64,000 bases of DNA, from assembly GCF_019239235.1 (NCBI RefSeq), contig NZ_JAAZTS010000005.1, forward strand, positions 62,001 to 126,000, written 5' to 3'. The translations under genes and the position numbers were made by a program. Under the pieces are notes generated by a model. The model had not been told where the DNA came from. It searched no databases and saw nothing but the letters and a program-made list of their open reading frames with translations. This document shows positions 44,446-54,738 of the stretch, piece by piece. Every line of letters starts with the position of its first letter. Position 1 is the stretch's first letter. Source of the DNA: Caecibacteroides pullorum. Its GTDB lineage: Bacteria > Bacteroidota > Bacteroidia > Bacteroidales > Bacteroidaceae.

Positions 44446-45993
44446 TTATTTACCTTCTTCTGCCCATTCTTTGGCACCTTGTTCTTTCAGCTTGGCAGTG
44501 AAAGCTTTAGCCTTCTCCATGCTGGCAGCCTCATCTTCGGGGCTTGCATAAGCGTGCTTGTAACCTTTCACTACATTCCATTCGCCACGAGTGAAGTCGG
44601 GGAATTCAACAGCAGCACAACCATTGTCCATAGACAATTCGCCCAGCTCGGCCAGACAGCACCATTCAGCCAGGTCATATACGTCCATATCCAAAGGCAG
44701 ACCATTCTGCAAGCAGTATACCAGACGGCTGTCCATGATGAAGTCCATACCACCGTGACCACCTACTTCCTTAGCCATCTCACCATATTTCTTCAGGATG
44801 GGGTGCTGATATTTCTCTACCAGTGCCTTCATGTCAGCGTCAGACATGAAACCATGTGCGCTCAGGTCATCAACCTTAGGCTGTACACCAGAAGCACTCA
44901 GCTGAGCTGCATCGAGAGCATAACCTTCTACAGGATATTTATTGGCAAAGCCTTTAGTACCAGTCAGCTGATACAGACGGTTGTAAGGCTGAGGAGTCAT
45001 CACGTTGTGCTGGATTTCAATCACTTTACCATTGGCAGTGCGGATCAACGTCGTAGTGTGGTCGCCGTTACGGAAGTTGTTGCAGGTAGAGTCTGTTCTT
45101 TCTTCAACCAATGCCTTACCGATAACAGATTTGGTATCCATAGCTACCAGCGTAGTCATACGGTCACCACGGTGGATATCAAGCGCCTGTGCAACAGGAC
45201 CAAGGCCGTGAGTAGCGTATACGTCGCCACGATGACGCATGTTGTAGTCCAGACGCCAGCCCAGCTTGTCGCCTTCGCCGTTCTTCCAATAGTAATCCCA
45301 GAATTCGCTCAAGTTATGGATATAAGCACCTTGTGCACGGATCACTTCGCCGAACACACCATTCTGAGCCATGTTCAGGGTGTTCATTTCAAACCAGTCA
45401 TAGCAGCAGTTCTCCAGAATCATACAGTGCTTACGATTTTTTTCACTCAGATCTATCAACTCCCAGCATTCCTTCAAGTTCATGGCAGAAGGTACTTCAA
45501 TAGCGACGTTCTTGCCGTTCTCCAACGCACACTTGGCGATGGGAAAGTGGTGCAACCAGTCAGCGGCAATGTAAACCAAGTCAATATCATCACGTTTGCA
45601 GAGCTCTTCATAGCCATTGGCACCTGAATAAATGGCAGCCTTCGGCAAAGAAGCCTTCTTCAGAATCTGCTGGCAAGCCTCAGCACGCTTTTGCTCATAA
45701 TCACAAAGAGCTACAATCTGAGTACCAGGGATATAAGTAAAACGAGCGACAGCACCCGGGCCACGCATACCCAAGCCGACAAAACCTACACGTACCACCT
45801 CCATTTTCGGAGTAGTCAGTCCCAATACGCTTTGCTGTCCGGCAGGACGCTCAGGTGTTTTCACTACGATAGTTCCATTCTTCCATTCCCACTGCGTACC
45901 CTTATCGTTCGTCTGAACGGTAGAGGTCGACTGTGTAGAGCATGCGCCCAATGCAAGGCACATGGCCAACAGTAATGTTCCAATTTTTTTCAT
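44446..45993 (-). CDS. GH109-type NAD-dependent alpha-N-acetylgalactosaminidase (Gfo/Idh/MocA family) lipoprotein
   Basis: 515 residues with a lipoprotein signal (LALGAC). The Rossmann motif RVGFVGLGMRGPGAVARF binds NAD. EVPSAMNLKECWELIDL, RHRGDVYATHGLGPVAQALDI and the C-terminal GGHGGMDFIMDSRLVYCLQ match GH109 enzymes, which remove terminal alpha-GalNAc, as in blood group A, by a transient oxidation mechanism. Whether this protein has that specificity is inference. It has its own TATCTTTG promoter element at 46102-46109, so it may be expressed apart from the rest of the PUL. Confidence 0.82.
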   Translation of the reverse strand: MKKIGTLLLAMCLALGACSTQSTSTVQTNDKGTQWEWKNGTIVVKTPERPAGQQSVLGLTTPKMEVVRVGFVGLGMRGPGAVARFTYIPGTQIVALCDYEQKRAEACQQILKKASLPKAAIYSGANGYEELCKRDDIDLVYIAADWLHHFPIAKCALENGKNVAIEVPSAMNLKECWELIDLSEKNRKHCMILENCCYDWFEMNTLNMAQNGVFGEVIRAQGAYIHNLSEFWDYYWKNGEGDKLGWRLDYNMRHRGDVYATHGLGPVAQALDIHRGDRMTTLVAMDTKSVIGKALVEERTDSTCNNFRNGDHTTTLIRTANGKVIEIQHNVMTPQPYNRLYQLTGTKGFANKYPVEGYALDAAQLSASGVQPKVDDLSAHGFMSDADMKALVEKYQHPILKKYGEMAKEVGGHGGMDFIMDSRLVYCLQNGLPLDMDVYDLAEWCCLAELGELSMDNGCAAVEFPDFTRGEWNVVKGYKHAYASPEDEAASMEKAKAFTAKLKEQGAKEWAEEGK

Positions 45994-46101
45994 AAATGGT
46001 TTTAATTTAAAAGTTAAAGAATAAAAATGTTGTATCTATTTCAAGAGGAGAGAGGGTACGCCATTTTACATGTGTACACCCCTTCCTTTATTCACATGTT
46101 G

Positions 46102-46109
46102 CAAAGATA
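46102..46109 (-). promoter_or_regulatory. -7 promoter element of the GH109 gene
   Basis: TATCTTTG on the minus strand; CTTG lies 20 bases upstream (46130-46133). 108 bases before the GH109 ATG. Confidence 0.5.
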
Positions 46110-46149
46110 GGCATTACTTGTCGATCAAACAAGAAGATGCCTCTCTTTT

Positions 46150-49100
46150 TCAGAACTTTCTGACCTCCATTCGTTTATTTACCAAGAAACCATCTTTTGC
46201 CTGCAGGTCGAACTTCACATTTCGATTGGCCTTCAGTTTAATGACAAACAGGTCACAATCGCCTTCCAGCGTCTCACGATTACCGAGATTGACAAAGGTC
46301 GGATACAATGCTTTCTCACCACTGGTATGAAGACGGTCGTTCGTCATATTATGCATATCCTTGACGGCACCTGCCTCAATTCCTACAAATTCGTAATCGG
46401 CAGGATTGTAAGGAAGAGCAAAACTCAAAGCATTGACAGCCTTCAGTCCTATACCTTTTACCTGGATTTCAACCGTCTCGCCCTTCGTATATGAGCGCTT
46501 AGCTGTGGTCAGCGTAATATTGCCTTCTACTTTTTCCACATTCCGAGCATGTGCACCACCTTCCAAGCGGGTAGCCACTGCAGAGATATCATAAGCATCG
46601 ATCAGGCCGTTTACATTCAAGTCGCCACGACTGATATATCCTTCGAAATCGGAATCACCTCTTCTCAAACCTGTGTAATTGGTATACGAAGTCAGGTCGT
46701 TCTCGTCAATCTTTTTATCATTGTTGATGTCGCCCGGCAGATAGCTTTCTGTGCCTGGCACCTTAAACACATAGATCTCGCGTCCAGAACCGTAGTCGCC
46801 TACAGCCTCTGTCACACTCATCTTGATGTAACGAACTGTCGGTTTCTGTCCGAAGTTGAAAATCTTCGTCTCATTGTCACGCTTCCAATCAAAAGCACCT
46901 GCTTCTGTCCAGTTCTCCTTATCCATGCTATAGTAGATCGTTCCTTTCAACAACGTTCCGTTGCCGGCATTGTCACGAGGCAGATAATGAAGTTTTTCTA
47001 TCTGATTGATAGAACGCAAATCAATAATCAAATCGAACGGTACAGCTTTTTCATTGTACTTCGTATGCCAAATCTCACCTTCTTCAAAATCAAACAGTTT
47101 TCGAATCGAATTCCCCTGATTAGGTACAGAGGTTTCACCCATCATACCTGTAATCGCAAATTCCAACGGGTTCTGTTTCGTGGTAGCACTGCATTCTGCC
47201 CAATCAGATACACCCTCCTTATTTACAGCACGTACTTTGAAAGAATAAGCGGTTTCTGCCTTCAGACCTTCAAACAGCAGTTCGGTTTCGCGAATGGTAG
47301 TATAAAGCATACCATCGAACTCTATTTCATAGAAATCAGCATTTTCAACTTTCGCCCATGTGGGTTTCAACGTATAAGCTTCGGTGTTTTCATCAGAAAT
47401 CTGTGGCTGAGGAGCAAGCAATGTTCCTGTCGAAATGCGATACTTGTCAGCAGGAGCAAAGGCAAAACCTTTCACCGTCAAAGTAGTAGTAGCGGCCGTA
47501 ATGTCCGAAGCAGCCAGTTTCACCAGCAATTGAGGGTTCTTTGTTATCACCTCTTTGGCAAAATCACTGCCTGGCGTCGCAAACTGGTTCAAATTAGGAG
47601 ACTGATTGTAGAAATACACATTCTCGCCCGCCTTGAATGCTTCCAATGAAGTAACTTCAGTGAGCTTAATCTTGTTTTTACCAACATTGGCTACAATCTT
47701 CTTCGGCTTCTCAGTGACATTGATTCGGAATTCAGTGGCCTTCTCCTTTACCAAGCCTTTGAAATCACCCTGCGCAGGATGGATTGTAACCTGTAACTCA
47801 CCCTTTTCATTCACATCCAATTCAATCAACGTAGTCGTAAATTTACCCGCACGATATTCTTCCGACACGCCATCGTCATCGTACTCTGTAAACGACGAAT
47901 AGCCATAAGGATACAATTCATAGATACGCAGATGCTGATCTATCTCATGCACATTGTTGTTCGGATTTGCCATTGGGATAATAGCTCCTTTCTTCACAAA
48001 CACAGGAAACTTCCAAAGCGGTGAAGCAAAGTTATTAATGATACAGCCACCCTGATAGACATCACCAGAGAAATAGTCAACCCACTCACCTTCTGGCAAA
48101 TAAATTCCATTACGAACATCATTACCCTGTCCATCAGCCTTCGTAGCTTGATAAATCGGAGCAACCAAGAAATAAGGGCCATACAGATATTGGTATTGGG
48201 TAGACTTACCCCATGTATAGGCATTAGGATATTCAAGGAACATCGCACGAATCATAGGCAAGCCATCTACTGATTCCCGTGCTATACTATAAGTATAGGG
48301 CATCAATTCCGACTTTAACTTCAGGTACCAACGATTGATAGAAGTGGCAGGCTCACCCAAAGCATGCGGATATTTTTCATTTGCTCCCCAGCCGTCCATG
48401 TTCAGCTGCATAGGAGTAAAGGTTTTCCACTGGAAATCACGGGTATTTACTACCAAGTTCTTTCCACCGAAAATACCGTCCATATCTGAAGAAATATTAG
48501 GATTACCCGAAAGGCCTGAACCAATATAGGTTGGGATGTGAAAACGGATGTACTCCCAGTTACCACCAGTCTGGTCACCCGACCATAACCCTGCATAACG
48601 TTGAGTACCAGCCCAACCATCCAAGCTGATGATGAAAGGACGTGCATTATTGCCATAATAAGGCATGATTTGTGCCACATCCGTAATACCGTTCAATCCG
48701 AATGAATAACCGGCACCTACCCAAGCGACATCCGTCTTCAGCACGCGCACACCTGCATCTCTCACTTCTTTAACAATATCACGTTGAAGCAACGCCTCAA
48801 CCCCTTCTTTCGGATGCAAGTCCGACTGAGTCCAAAGGCCTATCTCCACTCCATTCTTGTGGGCATAGTCTGTCAGGCTCTTCAAGTTCTGAATATTACC
48901 GTCCAGCGTACCTGTCTGTCCATAACCGGCACCATATCCGTCATTAGGGAAGCAACCAGCCCAAAGGCATATCATGATTCTTATATCGATCAATCACCGC
49001 ACGAGCCGAGAACTGATAATTGTTCTTTTCGCCATTCAATGACTCCTTGATACCGCCATTGTCTTTTTGACTTTCCTTATAACGCTTCCCGTCTTCAAAC

Positions 49101-50013
49101 AAGATGCCATTCTCATCTTCTTTCCAGTAGTCACGATTGTAAGCATTCAGATGGCCCTGATAGAAACCAAATTTCGGTATCAGTACAGGATTTCCTGTCA
49201 GTTGATAAAAATCATTCAACAAAGGTACAGCCCCCTCATTGACCATCACGAAGAGATCCAAATAATCTGTTTGATGAGACAACTTGACAACTCCAGCTAC
49301 TTCACGTCCGAAATCATAAACTCCTTTTTTAAACGTATGCCACATGATGCCATAACCGTTTGTCGACCAATAAAAAGGATTTGGGGACGCCACACCACCA
49401 TCCGTCCAACTATTCTGATTTTCAATGGCAATAGATCGCCATTTATGGGAGAAACGTCCATTCTGTACACCTCCGCCATAGAAATATTCATCAGGTTGCT
49501 CTTTCAGTTTCAATGTAACCATATCCTTTTCGAACACGATAGGCTCCACTTCTTCAATCACAACCTTTCCGTTTTCCCAATTGACTACCTTCATCAATGT
49601 CGTATTCTTATCAAACACGATCTTGATTCTCTCCGTAGCCACCGACAATTGTCCAGACTCATCTTGTAAATCCAATCCTACAATAGATTTACGTGGCTGG
49701 CCCACCAAAATTTTGCTTCCGGCTCAGCTTGGGGATCACGAATGACACCTCCCGCATTGTCCTGAAACATTCTGAAAATATTCTCCCCATAAAAATCGAG
49801 CGTCATGCGCTGATTGTTTGAAAAGAGAATTTCTACCGTAGTCGGATTGATTTGGACAGCTCCGACAATTTATATCGCAGCCTGTTGTGTAGCCTCGACA
49901 CCGTTTTTTTCATTACACACAGCTTGAGCTTCCTGCTGAGGAGATAATAATAGTAAAGCCAATGCTAAAGGCATCGCTTTCCAACGCTCAAGATTACCAT
50001 AAAAGTTTCTCAT
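46150..50013 (-). pseudogene. GH31 glycosidase with FN3, F5/8 and dockerin/cohesin-like modules, broken by three lesions
   Basis: An ancestral protein of about 1,285 residues can be reconstructed from the ATG at 50013 (signal peptide MRNFYGNLERWKAMPLALAL). Codon 48 is TAA (49870-49872). A one-base deletion in an A-run near 49718 shifts the frame, and a one-base insertion near 48944-48950 shifts it again just before NDGYGAGYG. The GH31 barrel keeps LKTDVAWVGAG (nucleophile region) and SGDQTGGNW (acid/base). After it come a DUF5110-like domain, FN3 (VENADFYEIEFDGMLY), F5/8 type C (FEEGEIWHTKYNEK), dockerin-like (LPGDINNDKKIDENDL) and a cohesin-like end. The layout resembles GH31 alpha-N-acetylgalactosaminidases, but that activity is inferred. 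The longest intact piece (46150-48993) lacks the N-terminal domain. Confidence 0.85.
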
Positions 50014-50060
50014 GCTATACGAGTTTTATAATTTAAGTTAGAAGTTACTCACATTTTATT

Positions 50061-51848
50061 TTATTCTGAAATGGATACACGATTCACCTTTTCCAACCAA
50101 AAGCGATTTCTGTTAAAATGAAAAGGAGGATATTCCGTATTTGTTTTTATCGTATTGTTCCGAAAGACAAGACCATCTACGGATTTTACATAGAGGATTG
50201 GGGCATCAAACGTATCGAATACATTGTTTTCTATCACAATGCCTCCCTCTTTCCCTCCATGAAAATAAGCTTGTTGCTTCTCCAGTTCAGGAATCTCCGG
50301 ATAGATAGAAATCACAGCATTGGTAAACTGATACATACTGGTCAACGCATTGATAAAATGATTGTTCCGTATCTGAACATTGCGACAAGCCCCTGTCTCA
50401 AACCATCCGTTACAATCCCCACAAAGCAAAATGGCTGTTCCTGATGTATGATCAAATGTATTGTTTTCGACAATTGTCTCGCGAGGCGTACTGAACAAAG
50501 CACCACGCGCCCGATTGTTGCGAATAAGATTACCCGAAAACAAGACTTCTGGAGACCAAGTCAAATTCTCAATACCAAAGCTTCCCTTTTCATCAATACA
50601 GGCCTCTACAGGCTTCTCAAAACTTATCAGAAATTCGCGAGCTCCTTCTATACAGTCCTTATCATAAGGGGTGATAGCCGTAATTTTATTTTTGGTACCG
50701 ATCAATTCCATGGTCGTTGAACGGATAAACTGTACTTCGTCACCTGTACGTCCCCATTCAAAACCCCAAGACTGGTCATGCATATAACGCCCCACCAAGG
50801 TGTACTCATCCTTACGGTCGATTACTTTCAAGTAAGTGCCGTGCACATTTATCGCATTATCCATCATCCCCTCGTACAACCCGTTACATGAAATGATCTT
50901 TCCCTTGCAACCCGAAAAGTGGGTAGCATCCGCTTGAGTCGTAAAATAGCGAGGATCCTCCTCCCCTTTTAGGCACACACGGAATTTCTCGAGCGTTACA
51001 TTTTCACATACTTGGGCCAACAGGCCCATTCCTTCTGCATAATGTACCTGTATATTTTCCAGACGGGTATTAAGATTGTGCGAAAGGAAAATACCCGGAG
51101 TGGGACGTCCCCATCCACGCATCACAAATATCGTTCCCGGTACCAGTTTACTGTCTTTCCAGTTCGGTGCCAACACACATCCATCTGATGTCAAAGAAGC
51201 TCCCTTGGTATTGCATCCACGATCACCAGCATTGTAGACAATCCGTCTTGTATCCTTTTCAAAAGGAATTCCCCAACTATGTCTTACTGTCCATCCATCG
51301 CCATAAGCTTCAAAGACACTATCTTTAGCTATACGATATTTCACCCAAGGAGCTGGACGGAAAGTAATCCCTTGTTCCTGATCGTTCTTCACAATCTCCA
51401 CTTGTGCGATATGTGGATTTGCAAAATCAATACTGAAATTCTTTAAAACACAATTCTCTGAATGCACTAGAGAAATCGGCAACATTCTACCATGAAAGAC
51501 AAATGAAGCTCCACCGCCATCCAATGTCAGATGCTTCATCCCTTCCAAAGGAAGACCAACCTTTTTCGGATTGTCCTGATCGTGATTAGATATATAGTAC
51601 ACCCTTATAGCCGCCCCTTTCTCATGAAAATGATAGGTACCTGGATGAAAACGGATCACAATACTGTCACCCTCCTCATATTCGGCATTGATTTTTTTCA
51701 GCAGGCTCTGCCAGGTAGCAGAAATATTTTTCGAGCTGTTGGCCTTCATGCCAAAATCGGCCACATCATACACTCTAATTTCCTGAGCGCAGACAACAGA
51801 GGTTAACAATAGTCCTAACAATAAGTACAGCCCCTTCTGTTTATTCAT
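50061..51848 (-). CDS. GH110 exo-alpha-1,3-galactosidase
   Basis: 595 residues with a signal peptide (to VVCAQ). The sequence is a right-handed parallel beta-helix (repeated VTLEKFRV, IVENNTFDHTSG, VQIRNNHFIN, IVIENNVFDTF turns) and matches GH110, the family that removes terminal alpha-1,3-galactose, as in blood group B. TQADATHFSGCKGKIIS and EGMMDNAINVHGTYLK form the active-site region; the second position of the presumed Asp pair is Asn here (see findings). It follows the discoidin lipoprotein, behind a hairpin and a new promoter element. Confidence 0.85.
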   Translation of the reverse strand: MNKQKGLYLLLGLLLTSVVCAQEIRVYDVADFGMKANSSKNISATWQSLLKKINAEYEEGDSIVIRFHPGTYHFHEKGAAIRVYYISNHDQDNPKKVGLPLEGMKHLTLDGGGASFVFHGRMLPISLVHSENCVLKNFSIDFANPHIAQVEIVKNDQEQGITFRPAPWVKYRIAKDSVFEAYGDGWTVRHSWGIPFEKDTRRIVYNAGDRGCNTKGASLTSDGCVLAPNWKDSKLVPGTIFVMRGWGRPTPGIFLSHNLNTRLENIQVHYAEGMGLLAQVCENVTLEKFRVCLKGEEDPRYFTTQADATHFSGCKGKIISCNGLYEGMMDNAINVHGTYLKVIDRKDEYTLVGRYMHDQSWGFEWGRTGDEVQFIRSTTMELIGTKNKITAITPYDKDCIEGAREFLISFEKPVEACIDEKGSFGIENLTWSPEVLFSGNLIRNNRARGALFSTPRETIVENNTFDHTSGTAILLCGDCNGWFETGACRNVQIRNNHFINALTSMYQFTNAVISIYPEIPELEKQQAYFHGGKEGGIVIENNVFDTFDAPILYVKSVDGLVFRNNTIKTNTEYPPFHFNRNRFWLEKVNRVSISE

Positions 51849-51877
51849 GATCTTTAGATTCAGTTAGATTTATAAAA

Positions 51878-51908
51878 AGAGGATGTCTGAACCTATCGGA
51901 CATCCTCT
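51878..51908 (-). terminator. Hairpin terminator between the discoidin lipoprotein and GH110
   Basis: 12-bp stem (AGAGGATGTCTG/CGGACATCCTCT, one G-T pair) with loop AACCTAT on the plus strand; on the minus strand it is followed by TTTTTA. It may be an intra-operon attenuator. Confidence 0.7.
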
Positions 51909-51909
51909 G

Positions 51910-51917
51910 CAAAGATA
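51910..51917 (-). promoter_or_regulatory. Possible -7 promoter element of GH110
   Basis: TATCTTTG on the minus strand, overlapping the upstream side of the hairpin; 62 bases before the GH110 ATG. Confidence 0.5.
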
Positions 51918-51951
51918 CTTAGATTTTAAAAAGGTAGAAGAAATTATGGCT

Positions 51952-52809
51952 TTAAATTTTTTCGTATGCCTTGAAATAAGCTATCTGACAAGCGTTGTTA
52001 CTTGTGTTCGTTTCAGTAATTTCTATTTTCATGTAACGCGCCTTTACAGGTTCAGCTGGAACAATCTCCTCATAAGCTGGAATCAACGGACTATTAGGAC
52101 CTTCAACCACCGTACCATCAGGAGCGGTCCAAGGGAAAGTAAAAGTAAAGCCTCCAACCTCAGTAAAGGTTTCATTATCCGTACTAGCATACAGCTTTAA
52201 AGTCTTTACTGAACCGTAATTGTTGCCATTTCCGGCATAATATCTTCTACCGATATCGAACTTAGCAATCTCCAATTCTTCCTGCATGTCCACTACAATC
52301 CAATAAGGTAAAGAAGGAGCATCACCATTATACTGGCTATGCCAATAAGTTGTACGATCTTCACTGAACAAACTAGCATAACCCCCACCATCACTGCTCT
52401 CGACACTGTTACCTGTGGCTGTCCAGCGAGTCCAGTCATATTGCAGGTATTCCTGTCCTGCATATTTCTGCAGCACTTGGAATGACTTCAACCAATAACC
52501 ACATTTCACATTGACAGTCGCCGTACGATAGTTCGAACTCGTATTGGCCTGTGTAGTAGTTACTGTAATTTCTTTTCCTTTAGTTGTAATGGTACACCAT
52601 TCGTCCACCCCCTCGCCAAAATCAATCGATTTGATTTCAATGGGTGAGTCAATATCCGTGTCAGCAGTTATGGTAGTAGTTGAACTGGCTTCTGCCTCTA
52701 CTACAGCACGTTCAATCACGACATAACCCACATAAGGCTGCTCCGTATCAGCACATCCGGCATAAACAAATGCCAAAAGCAACAATAATAAATATGATAT
52801 TTTTTTCAT
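51952..52809 (-). CDS. Surface glycan-binding lipoprotein with F5/8 type C (discoidin) domain
   Basis: 285 residues, lipoprotein signal with lipobox VYAGC. A BACON/Ig-like N-terminal domain (about 25-115, ending in GYWLKSFQVLQKYAG) is followed by a discoidin-like carbohydrate-binding domain (about 118-283: WTRWTATGNSVES, YWHSQYNGDAPSLPYWIVVDM, ARYMKIEITET). It takes the SusE/SusF position behind susD and probably binds the target glycan at the cell surface. Confidence 0.85.
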   Translation of the reverse strand: MKKISYLLLLLLAFVYAGCADTEQPYVGYVVIERAVVEAEASSTTTITADTDIDSPIEIKSIDFGEGVDEWCTITTKGKEITVTTTQANTSSNYRTATVNVKCGYWLKSFQVLQKYAGQEYLQYDWTRWTATGNSVESSDGGGYASLFSEDRTTYWHSQYNGDAPSLPYWIVVDMQEELEIAKFDIGRRYYAGNGNNYGSVKTLKLYASTDNETFTEVGGFTFTFPWTAPDGTVVEGPNSPLIPAYEEIVPAEPVKARYMKIEITETNTSNNACQIAYFKAYEKI

Positions 52810-52854
52810 TTTACAAATTCTGTTATTTTAATGATGTTATAAAGACTTCTTTGA

Positions 52855-52893
52855 ATCTACCCGCTCCTCCCTTAATAGAGGAAACGGGTAGAT
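52855..52893 (-). other. Intercistronic stem-loop downstream of susD
   Basis: ATCTACCCG (52855-52863) pairs with CGGGTAGAT (52885-52893) with an inner TCCTC/GAGGA stem. No T-run follows, so it is more likely to stabilise the susCD message than to end it. Confidence 0.6.
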
Positions 52894-52914
52894 ATTCATG
52901 ACAATCCTTCAAAA

Positions 52915-54711
52915 TCAGGGATTTTGTTCCAGTTTATAAGGATAAGCATCATATTGAGCCTGCGGAATATATTCGCATACCGACGGAGAATTGTAAGGAA
53001 TCTCCAGATAGCGGTCACCCTGTCTCAACGTATGTCCGCCTGGATATTTGCGATCCAACGTCTGACGCCAACGGAACACGTCGAAACGACGATGACCTTC
53101 CCAAGCAAACTCCAACATACGTTCTTCTTCAATGATCTTGTGAATATCCTTCGGCTGACCGTTCTCAGCTGTCTTTATGTTGTCCAATGTCCACTCAGGA
53201 ATACCAGCTCTCTCACGGAGCACATTCACGTCATCCAATGTAGCCTGCGTATCGCCTCCCTTTTCCAAATTGGCCTCAGCACGTATCAGATACATCTCTG
53301 CTAAACGAGAAATTATCGGTGACCACAAATGATAATATTGTTCCTGATAAGAACACTTATTAATAGCATACACTAAAAAAATAGATTCCTTTTGACGAAG
53401 AGTTCTAGCATCATATACTCGCGGTTCAATGCGACCAATATATTTTGTACCATCCGATGCCACCACGTAATAACGGGTACCCAAGTTATAAGGTTCAGAC
53501 TGAATGGTAGCACTTCGGAACGACGCGGCATCTGCAGCACTCATGGCATACGTTCCATCGGCCTGTTTTTCAACAGAAATCTGACGATATTCGTAATTGG
53601 CGGTATTGCCTTGTTTGGCGGTATAGGCAAACGTCCAATCCTGATAATTCTTTACAGGATTACCTGTAATCGGATAAATATCGGTATTAGTACCATCTTC
53701 TACATATCGCTTGGTAATAAAATTGCTACGCAAATCCTGCGGATAACCCTTATCATCCAAATAAAGTTCCAACAACTCCAGATAAGGAGACGATGCGTAC
53801 ATTTCTTCCCAACCACTATTATCAACATGAATATACAAACCTCCCATCTTACCATAGCCTCCATCATCTTTCAATTTGGTACGGCGTACGGCAAAAATGG
53901 TTTCCGAATTTTCTTCGGGAACATGCTGAGAATAGATGGCATATTCTTCGCCACGCAACAATTCGAAACGACCAGAAGAAATGACATTATTTGCCATTTC
54001 CCAGGCACCTTCCCAATTTTCCATATAGAGATATACCCTGGCCAGCAAAGCTTCGGCAGCCTCCTTCGTGGCATAACAACTGTTTTTGGGAGACAGACCA
54101 GCCGGCAATGTCATATAAGTGATGGCATCTTGTAAGTCTTTTACCACCTGATCGTAAATCTCGGCCACTGTAGAACGGCTTTGGGGCAAATCATCGGGAT
54201 CACTGTTCAGCTTCAAAGGAAGTCCCGGGTTCTGAGTCGGATTGTTGGAATAAGGTTGTGCAAACTCATTTACCAACAGGAAATAGCACAAGGCACGGAG
54301 ATAATAGTTCTCGCCCACAATAACCTTCTCTTCTGCTGTCAGATTTTCACCCAATTCGGCTCCCATTTCGATTACCTTATTACAGTTACCGATGGTACGG
54401 TAACCCAACTCCCAAGCATACTCAGTAACAGAACTGGTAATATTGCGACTATAATCATAAATATCAAATTTGGTATCGGTAGACGTACCACCCCAAGAAA
54501 GGTCATCGCCTCCGTAAGCCCAAAAGTAATAGCCATAATCAATCAAACCGCCATCGTATTTCAACATGCTGTAACTGCCTTGCGACAATTCCACAATATT
54601 ACGAGCCGTAACGTCTTCACCCGTCACGCCTTCGTACATATTTACGTCCAAGCTGCAACTTGCCAATGAAGAGACAACAGCCAGGGCACCTAATGTATAT
54701 TTCAGTTTCAT
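52915..54711 (-). CDS. susD: SusD/RagB-family glycan-binding lipoprotein
   Basis: 598 residues with a lipoprotein signal (LKYTLGALAVVSSLASC). TPR-like helices of SusD are visible: EYAWELGYRTIGNCNKVIEMGAE, YLRALCYFLLVNEFAQPYS, TKEAAEALLARVYLYMENW, and the C-terminal EERMLEFAWEGHRRFDVFRWRQT block. SusD proteins form the lid over the SusC transporter. The gene starts 28 bases after susC; the chosen start is at the signal peptide, eight residues inside the open frame. Confidence 0.93.
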   Translation of the reverse strand: MKLKYTLGALAVVSSLASCSLDVNMYEGVTGEDVTARNIVELSQGSYSMLKYDGGLIDYGYYFWAYGGDDLSWGGTSTDTKFDIYDYSRNITSSVTEYAWELGYRTIGNCNKVIEMGAELGENLTAEEKVIVGENYYLRALCYFLLVNEFAQPYSNNPTQNPGLPLKLNSDPDDLPQSRSTVAEIYDQVVKDLQDAITYMTLPAGLSPKNSCYATKEAAEALLARVYLYMENWEGAWEMANNVISSGRFELLRGEEYAIYSQHVPEENSETIFAVRRTKLKDDGGYGKMGGLYIHVDNSGWEEMYASSPYLELLELYLDDKGYPQDLRSNFITKRYVEDGTNTDIYPITGNPVKNYQDWTFAYTAKQGNTANYEYRQISVEKQADGTYAMSAADAASFRSATIQSEPYNLGTRYYVVASDGTKYIGRIEPRVYDARTLRQKESIFLVYAINKCSYQEQYYHLWSPIISRLAEMYLIRAEANLEKGGDTQATLDDVNVLRERAGIPEWTLDNIKTAENGQPKDIHKIIEEERMLEFAWEGHRRFDVFRWRQTLDRKYPGGHTLRQGDRYLEIPYNSPSVCEYIPQAQYDAYPYKLEQNP

Positions 54712-54738
54712 AGTTTCTATCTTATTGGTTATCATTAC

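Noticed and set aside
46549..47649. Long plus-strand open frame opposite the GH31 C-terminal modules
   Set aside because: Low-complexity shadow sequence without a promoter or family features.
48940..48960. Programmed frameshift in the GH31 gene
   Set aside because: No recognisable slippery heptamer with stimulatory structure, and a second frameshift plus an in-frame stop would also have to be bypassed.
46150..48993. Reading the GH31 region as an intact shorter enzyme starting at 48993
   Set aside because: It would begin inside the catalytic barrel without signal peptide or N-terminal domain, and the missing part is clearly present upstream in other frames.
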